64,000 nt of DNA from Meandrina meandrites (Eukaryota; Cnidaria; Anthozoa; Scleractinia; Meandrinidae). Every line of letters starts with the position of its first letter. Position 1 is the stretch's first letter. The stretch covers positions 37,725,417-37,789,416 of the forward strand of contig OY855904.1 in NCBI GenBank assembly GCA_963693305.1, read 5' to 3'. A program made the translations under genes and the position numbers. A model generated the notes under the pieces. The model saw only the letters and a program-made list of their open reading frames with translations. It was not told where the DNA came from and searched no databases. This document shows, one piece after another, positions 60,564 to 64,000 of this stretch.

Positions 60564-62494
60564 GTGGATAGCGTAGATTGTTTTGCCAACACTTATCCAC
60601 TGGATAGTGATTTATCTGGTGGATAGCACTATCCACGCTTTGAACAACTGGGGCCAGATATAGTTATTACTGATTATTTCATTGTTTTCGAAATATTGAA
60701 CCAGTTTACAAATCACTGTTCGTCTTCACAGAAAATACAAAGCACCCAGTGCCCAGGACATAGAAACACTTACTGGATTTCAATCAAACAAAATACTTGT
60801 CAACTAAATAATATTTAAGAACTGAAAACATCACTGACTTTGACTTGAATCCGATGTGGCAATGTCTTAATGGCTGATATTTTTCAACTGCTTTTGTTCT
60901 TCTTTACAACATCTTGCCCTTTGTGAAATTCCTTGTGAAGAATTCCCTCTAAAATCCTTGAAATTGTCAAGGTTTCTATTATCATGTTCTCATTCTTAAA
61001 TTTTTCTTTTTCTTTTTTGTCGTTTAGTTAAACAAATTTTAACCTGCTGGCTGATGCTAGCTAACAGCAAACGACACAAGAAACCAAGTTCATTCAACAA
61101 AGTAGAAAAGGTGCGAATCGTGATGTCAATGAGCAATGTGCCACTGGCAAGAGTGACATACAGAAAATATGCCAATAGAGTCCCTGATGGAGTGGAGTAT
61201 GGAATCTACGAGTGGTTTAGTTCCTAATAAAACACCCCCTTCCATATAATAATTAACAATTACTCATCGAAGTGGAGGTGAATAGTGGTGGATATTTACC
61301 AAGGTGCTAAGCGGCGAGGTAAATATCCACCACTTTCATCGACACTGAGATGAATAATTGTTTTAGTATATACTACACAAGTTAAATGACTAGCGGACCA
61401 AACCATTACTTTGGGTGCCCTTTCGAAGCCATTCTTTTCTCTTCGGTTGCTCGGAGGTGAATAGTACTTTGCTAATCACCTCTGAGTTAACCAATCAGCG
61501 CACGCGGAAAGCACTATTCACTTGTGTGGTATATACTAAAGACGGTTATTTCACACGCAAATTTGCTTTCTTTTTCATTTTCTGAAAGAAACTGCAGTGC
61601 TCAGTATTTTTAGGTGCTGAAGTTATCACTTCATGTACACTAAAAAACATTTAAGTATTCCAAAAGAGGGTAAGTACTGAAACAACATAGCCTTCTGTCA
61701 GCATGTTATTTCGTATTATCGAGTAATTTTAAAATAAAACAAACAAAAGTACACTTAAATATCACCTCCTCTTGCTGTGCTTTTCCTGTGTTTACCCAGT
61801 GCAAAGATATGTGTCTTTGTTTAAATTCCTTGTACAACACTGAAGGCATCAGAATATTCTTGACAACATCAAACGTTCTTGGAGATGATGAACTTTCACC
61901 AATAAAGCCTGAGATCGAATCATCGTCACAAGGACAGGCGCTCAACAAAAACATAACATTGCCAGTTTTTGATCTGTTGCCAAGCAAGTTATTTCCGCGA
62001 GTTCTTCTTACAGGTGAACTTATGTCTGGTCTTTCCCATTGAAAATCGTGAACTGCATTAGTGAAAGCACAAGAAATACATTTAGCCCCGGCTGGTGGTT
62101 TACTAAACGTGGAAATTTCCTTTCCATCCGGATCCTGCTCGGTTTGTTCAAGTGTGTTTACTTGCAATTGTTGAGCGAATGATTCGTTCAACCTCTTCGA
62201 CGCCTGACTTTCAAACTCTTCAAACACTTCTACTGTGAAATCTTTGAACTCATGTCGTTCAAACTGATGTGACAGTGACCTAGAGTTGAAGAATTTGTAT
62301 CCCCATCGTAGGTTTGAACGCGTTCCTTTGCCGTTATCGTTGAAGTATGTAAGCACTCTTAGCACACATAATCGAATGGCGTTCGCTGCGTCTTCAGCAC
62401 AATAATCCGATCCCCAGTACGAAGGATTACAGTCGATGAGAAACACAATTTGTCGGCAGACGTCTTGAGAAGACTCATCTGACATACTTCTCAT
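41452..62494 (-). CDS. TICRR: TOPBP1-interacting checkpoint and replication regulator (Treslin), complete, 18 coding exons
   Basis: TICRR binds TOPBP1 after CDK phosphorylation and, with MTBP, promotes CDC45 loading at replication origins. Exons on the minus strand: 62494-61766, 58836-58527, 56939-56578, 55750-55465, 53576-53468, 52259-52047, 51687-51515, 49911-49856, 49726-49639, 48437-48371, 47878-47800, 47502-47420, 47328-47161, 46972-46824, 45309-45112, 44558-44474, 44328-44261, 43919-41452. The total is 5691 nt, 1896 residues and TAA; phases close throughout. Family landmarks: N-terminal LTYFNDN and LRWGYKFFNSRS, HDFQWERPDISSP, VREYQLQILLRMEI, VRRNLFTES, ETPAHKQVS, and a C-terminal LSASSIKVLQESPILF block. 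Human TICRR is about 1910 residues. An in-frame TAG 18 nt upstream supports ATG 62494; a second ATG is three codons in. Splice choices at exons 7 and 9 are discussed in the findings. Confidence 0.95.
45386..46495. mobile_element. 1.1-kb non-autonomous transposon with 5-bp target duplication
   Basis: The ends CAGGGCTCAAAATAA and TTATTTTGAGCCCTG are perfect inverses, flanked by CACTG on both sides (45381-45385 and 46496-46500). Both ends carry repeated GACCGGTC words. No transposase is visible. It lies in the TICRR intron 45310-46823. Confidence 0.85.
48727..49390. mobile_element. MITE with TTAAGGTGATTCCACTGAA ends
   Basis: The left end TTAAGGTGATTCCACTGAA and right end TTCAGTGGAATCACCTTAA are inverted. 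Inside, ACGAGCACGGTGACC is followed by ACCATTTTTT-type text twice in direct orientation (near 48880 and 49273). It lies in the TICRR intron 48438-49638. Confidence 0.8.
50106..50389 (-). mobile_element. tRNA-derived SINE, copy 2, bounded by a 21-bp direct repeat
   Basis: On the minus strand the body reads GTAGCTCAGTTAGTTAGAGC (A box region), then GGTTCGATTCC (B box). AAAGATGAAATGACCATTTGT stands at 50106-50126 and again at 50369-50389, and the match continues imperfectly through GGACAAAGA. This could be a target duplication or a partial second copy. It shares CTAGGTTCATAC with the copy at 16.3 kb. It lies in the TICRR intron 49912-51514. Confidence 0.7.
50445..50698. mobile_element. CATGGAA-type MITE with CAGGGTT ends and 5-bp duplication
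   Basis: The left end CAGGGTTCATAC and right end GTACAAACCCTG-like (CATACAAACCCTG) are inverted. TATTA flanks both sides (50440-50444, 50699-50703). The interior repeats TTCCATGAC and TTTTCCATGA words. A partial relative is at 27440-27561. Confidence 0.75.
50831..51030 (+). mobile_element. tRNA-derived SINE (Leu/Ser/Thr-like head)
   Basis: It starts GGCAGCGTGGCCGAGTGGTT (acceptor and A box) and has the B box GGTTCAACCCC. The acceptor half-arms GGCAG / CTGCC pair, but the anticodon stem and the T stem are mismatched, so it is not a working tRNA. The remaining ~120 bp is a non-tRNA tail ending in AT-rich DNA. Confidence 0.7.
52419..53115. repeat. Inverted repeat pair with ~45-bp arms
   Basis: TGCAGTGTGACATGCCTTGC, then CACCCAACAAACTTTTT, at 52419-52462 is repeated inversely at 53071-53115 with a few changes. 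The 0.6-kb spacer is non-coding. It lies in the TICRR intron 52260-53467 and is probably a degraded inverted-repeat transposon. Confidence 0.6.
54182..54802 (-). mobile_element. hAT-type element with 8-bp target duplication and BED-like remnant
   Basis: The ends TAGGGCTGCAACGATAC and GTTGCAGCCCTA are inverted, flanked by AGTCATTT at 54174-54181 and 54803-54810. On the minus strand a frame containing MPSSAVELQLAP and SKVWKDFGFKVFYDGQG resembles the SxVWKxFGF start of BED zinc fingers in hAT transposases. Cys/His partners and the catalytic core are missing. It lies in the TICRR intron 53577-55464. Confidence 0.85.
54954..55010. repeat. 27-bp tandem duplication
   Basis: AAATCAGCTGAAATCAGCTG, then CTTACTT, occurs twice in a row. 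Each unit holds two CAGCTG E-box palindromes. It is in a TICRR intron and its significance is unknown. Confidence 0.75.
55950..56306. mobile_element. Inverted-repeat element flanked by TTAA
   Basis: Read from each side the ends are TTAAAGA(A/G)TCTGACCCAC, then CCACTTTGCATTGCGCGCC. TTAA lies at both borders (55950-55953, 56303-56306). Inner arms CTTGTTTCTAGCGTTCAC and its diverged inverse near 56145-56165 form a second hairpin. It lies in the TICRR intron 55751-56577. Non-coding. Confidence 0.8.
57019..58348. mobile_element. 1.33-kb foldback element with near-identical arms
   Basis: Left arm 57019-57595 and right arm 57773-58348 are inverted copies with only scattered mismatches, around a 177-bp loop. 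The outer ends are CACAGGCAGCCCAAGCTC and its inverse. ATGTATA flanks both sides (57012-57018 and 58349-58355). A 63-codon frame is identical in both arms but matches no family I know. It lies in the TICRR intron 56940-58526. Confidence 0.9.
59480..59690. repeat. Diverged ~103-bp tandem duplication
   Basis: Two adjacent units share TCATATGCT, GTA(G)CTCAA, GAGCAAGA-like, AAATA(C/T)ACCC, GCAGT and TACAAAGTATA in the same order. Divergence is considerable, so the duplication is old. Confidence 0.55.
60085..60330 (-). mobile_element. SINE fragment (cnidarian GGGATGCTAGTCCATCGC type)
   Basis: It contains CCCCTGAATGGGATGCTAGT, GGTACCCATTTATACACCTG and TGCCCAAGAACACAATGCAG in order. I recall this arrangement from abundant coral SINE-like repeats whose tRNA-like head reads from the other strand. 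The head is degraded here (GGTCCCCAACACACTAACC). Confidence 0.55.
60364..60468. repeat. Hairpin repeat
   Basis: AGATATGAATTTTATGTTC and GAACATAAAATTCATATCT are exact inverted arms. Inner arms GGCAGAAATGATATCTCAC and GTAAGATATTGTTTTTGCC are looser, around a short loop containing GAGTGAGTAGAGCAAACGAG. Similar in design to the hairpins at 30.6, 33.2 and 36.0 kb. Confidence 0.75.
60509..60655. mobile_element. MITE of the GGATA-repeat family, copy 2
   Basis: It begins GGTCTCGGTTGTTCAAAGGG and ends TTTGAACAACTGGGGCC. The interior contains GATAACGCTATCCACCGGAT and TATCCACTGGATAGTGATTT, as in copy 1 at 8844-8990. Both are about 147 bp. Confidence 0.8.
61250..61545. mobile_element. Nested hairpin/MITE region
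   Basis: AACAATTACTCATCGAAGTG, then GTGGATATTTACC, folds on GGTAAATATCCACCACTTTC and AATAATTGTT (61251-61362). A second pair, TTTTAGTATATACTACACAAG and CTTGTGTGGTATATACTAAA, spans 61364-61540, with GAGGTGAATAGTACTTTGCT facing AAAGCACTATTCAC inside. Confidence 0.65.
61766..62494 (-). other. TICRR: TICRR first coding exon (Treslin N-terminal domain)
   Basis: It encodes 243 residues. It begins MRSMSDESSQD, then IVFLIDCNPSYWG, a hydrophobic strand followed by an acidic residue as in the von Willebrand-like start of Treslin. It continues with LCVLRVLTYF, WGYKFFNS, the Treslin match DFQWERPDISSP, then VMFLLSACPCDDD and ISLHWVNTG. It ends in phase 0 before GTGATA. Confidence 0.93.
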
Positions 62495-62865
62495 CGGAAC
62501 ACAGACTTTTGCCTAAGTATCCGAGGCTGCTAACGAAAAGTTGTTGAGAACTTGTTTCAATCATTAATGCAATGGGGGTTGTGAAAAGTGAATAGAAAAT
62601 TTCCCGCCATTGGGTCACATGATCTGCTAGAAAAAGCACAGGTAACCCAAACTTCGGGGGCTCGGCGGTTTTGAACCCTGCGGGGTGAACAACTATTATA
62701 ATTACAGGCAAAATCGCAATTTAATTGGCTACGCAAGGGCGGTCTCATTTTCGATAGATTGCCCTGGGAATGTGTGCAAGTAAAATTGCCGAAATCACAA
62801 ACTAAAACTAAAAATATAAACCACTTTCACTGAACTTTTTTGTCGCATAGATCGGTTTCTGTGTT

Positions 62866-63402
62866 GTGCTAAAGCTGAATAGGCCTTATCATCAAGGTTT
62901 TCGACGCCATCTATTCTTGACGGGTAGGCAACGCAGTTAAAAATTACAGCGTTTGTATGGGAATCCGATGGCAATTTTTTTTTTTTTCAAAAATCAAATT
63001 CTGGACAACTTATGAATCATAAAGTTAACATTGGCAAAAAGTTTTTATTCAGCAAGTTTGAAGGATGTAGCTGGGCTAGAAAAAGTTCAGTTACGTTTTT
63101 AATTTTCCATACATTTGCCTATAATTCACTCCCTCGAACCGGGTCAATTTTGCGGAAAAAATATAGACAAATGCATGGAAAATTAACAACGTAACTGAAC
63201 GTTCTCTAGCCCGGCTACATTCTTCAAACTTGGTGAATAAAAACTTTTGCCTAGCATGTTTACTTTACGATTTATAAGTTGTCCAGAATTCAATTTTTTA
63301 AAAAATTATTTGCCATCGGATTCCCATACATTCTAACTGCGTTGCATACCTGACAAGATGGCGCCAAAAACCGTGATAAGGCCTATAAGACAGCTCGCTC
63401 TC
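62866..63402. repeat. Foldback upstream of TICRR (arms >200 bp)
   Basis: GGCAACGCAGTT near 62936 and AACTGCGTTGC near 63340, ATCCGATGGCAA / TTGCCATCGGAT, ACTTATGAATCATAAAGTTA-like and its inverse, and CTAGAAAAAGTTCAGTTACG / CGTAACTGAACGTTCTCTAG pair in order around a loop at 63120-63160. Outer parts still match at AGGCCTTATC / GATAAGGCCT. TICRR's start codon is about 370 bp away. Confidence 0.8.
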
Positions 63403-63624
63403 GGTTTCTATCGACATTTGGAATTGGTGGTTGATCGGCGCTTCGCACCAAGCCAACTACCAGCCGGCAGAATCCTCGAGCTTCCTGTCTCACATGATTC
63501 ATATAAACGCTACCCGAGACAAGAGTTTCTGAATACGCGGAAAGTGTTAGAGTGTGTCAACATAATCGGTGGTATTCAATGCAATATAAGTATCTTGGTC
63601 TGCCAGCTAGCGGAATCCGGATGA
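63358..63624 (+). CDS. Uncertain 88-codon reading frame
   Basis: The frame starts AAGATGG, a good start context, with MAPKTVIRPIRQLALGFYRH, and continues RRFAPSQLPAG and YKRYPRQEFLNTRK. The FYRHLE text faintly recalls LYR-motif proteins, but I cannot support that. About the first 15 codons lie in the foldback arm, which argues for either a duplicated gene start or a chance frame. It could also be a first exon that splices on before its stop. Confidence 0.25.
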   Translation: MAPKTVIRPIRQLALGFYRHLELVVDRRFAPSQLPAGRILELPVSHDSYKRYPRQEFLNTRKVLECVNIIGGIQCNISILVCQLAESG

Positions 63625-64000
63625 TTCACCTCCAAGTCGATTCTCCTACACGATTTGAGATGTTTCACCTACATTGAGCAAACGTACTAATATTAAAAAT
63701 TGAAGCTTACTTGTAAGACGCTTTGATTTCTCATTTATTTTGTACATAGTATCAGACTGTAACTGCTATGACTTTTAGATGTTTTAGCTTTGAAAGGAAG
63801 GGTGGATTGTAAATTTGAAAAATAGAAGGAAAAATTAGGATTTAATGAAGATTTACCATATGATTTTTGTTTGTCCTCCCCCTCCTCTATCAACCAGTTT
63901 CACAATTCAATTTTATTCAAACTGGATCCCATTCTCGTCCCCAGAGGCCGCGATCCTTCTGTTCTGCGCCAGGAATCGAGACCTCTGGCCGCTCCCAATT

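Larger units (their letters stand above)
58837..61765. other. TICRR intron 1
   Basis: The intron holds a diverged tandem duplication (59480-59690), a SINE (60085-60330), a hairpin (60364-60468), a GGATA-type MITE (60509-60655) and a nested hairpin element (61250-61545). No gene is seen in 58840-59470 or 60660-61240. Confidence 0.6.
62495..64000. other. Region upstream of TICRR to the window end
   Basis: It should hold the TICRR promoter and leader. The dominant feature is a foldback with arms meeting near 63145 (62866-63402). After it lies an 88-codon frame (63358-63624), AT-rich DNA to about 63900, and at 63925-64000 a small inverted pair (CCAGAGGCCGCGAT / ATCGAGACCTCTGGCCGC-like) that looks like the edge of another repeat cut by the window. 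Confidence 0.55.

Overview
This is animal nuclear DNA. Three multi-exon genes with GT-AG introns are spread across 64 kb, and the rest is dominated by short inverted-repeat transposons, foldback elements and tRNA-derived SINEs. The AT-rich composition, recurring ACATGTACATG-type strings and the repeat families resemble an anthozoan cnidarian, most likely a stony coral. That organism call rests on the style of the sequence and on remembered repeat families, not on a database match.

Layout: (1) 1-7196, plus strand: the 3' part of a receptor-type (membrane) guanylate cyclase. Thirteen exons encode the last 520 residues (kinase-homology domain, signalling helix, cyclase domain); the ligand-binding and transmembrane exons lie before the window. 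(2) 10146-38201, minus strand: a complete RASA1 (p120 RasGAP) gene of 25 coding exons and 927 residues, with the order SH2-SH3-SH2-PH-C2-RasGAP. Its first coding intron is 9.4 kb and filled with mobile-element debris. (3) 41452-62494, minus strand: a complete TICRR (Treslin) gene of 18 coding exons and 1896 residues, ending in one 2.47-kb exon that is rich in SP/TP sites. I joined every exon by splice signals and reading phase. All phases close without frameshift, and both complete genes have an in-frame stop just upstream of the chosen ATG.

The cyclase and RASA1 converge; RASA1 and TICRR lie head-to-tail on the minus strand. The neighbours do not form a pathway: one makes cGMP, one switches off Ras, and one helps load CDC45 at replication origins.

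No unknown multi-gene system was found. The items most worth a second look are a duplicated CDK-site module in the TICRR tail; a 1.33-kb foldback with nearly identical arms and a 7-bp target duplication inside TICRR; a hAT-type element that still carries a BED-finger-like coding remnant; a 4.5-kb inverted-repeat structure in RASA1 intron 1; and an inverted duplication upstream of TICRR whose two arms begin similar short reading frames.
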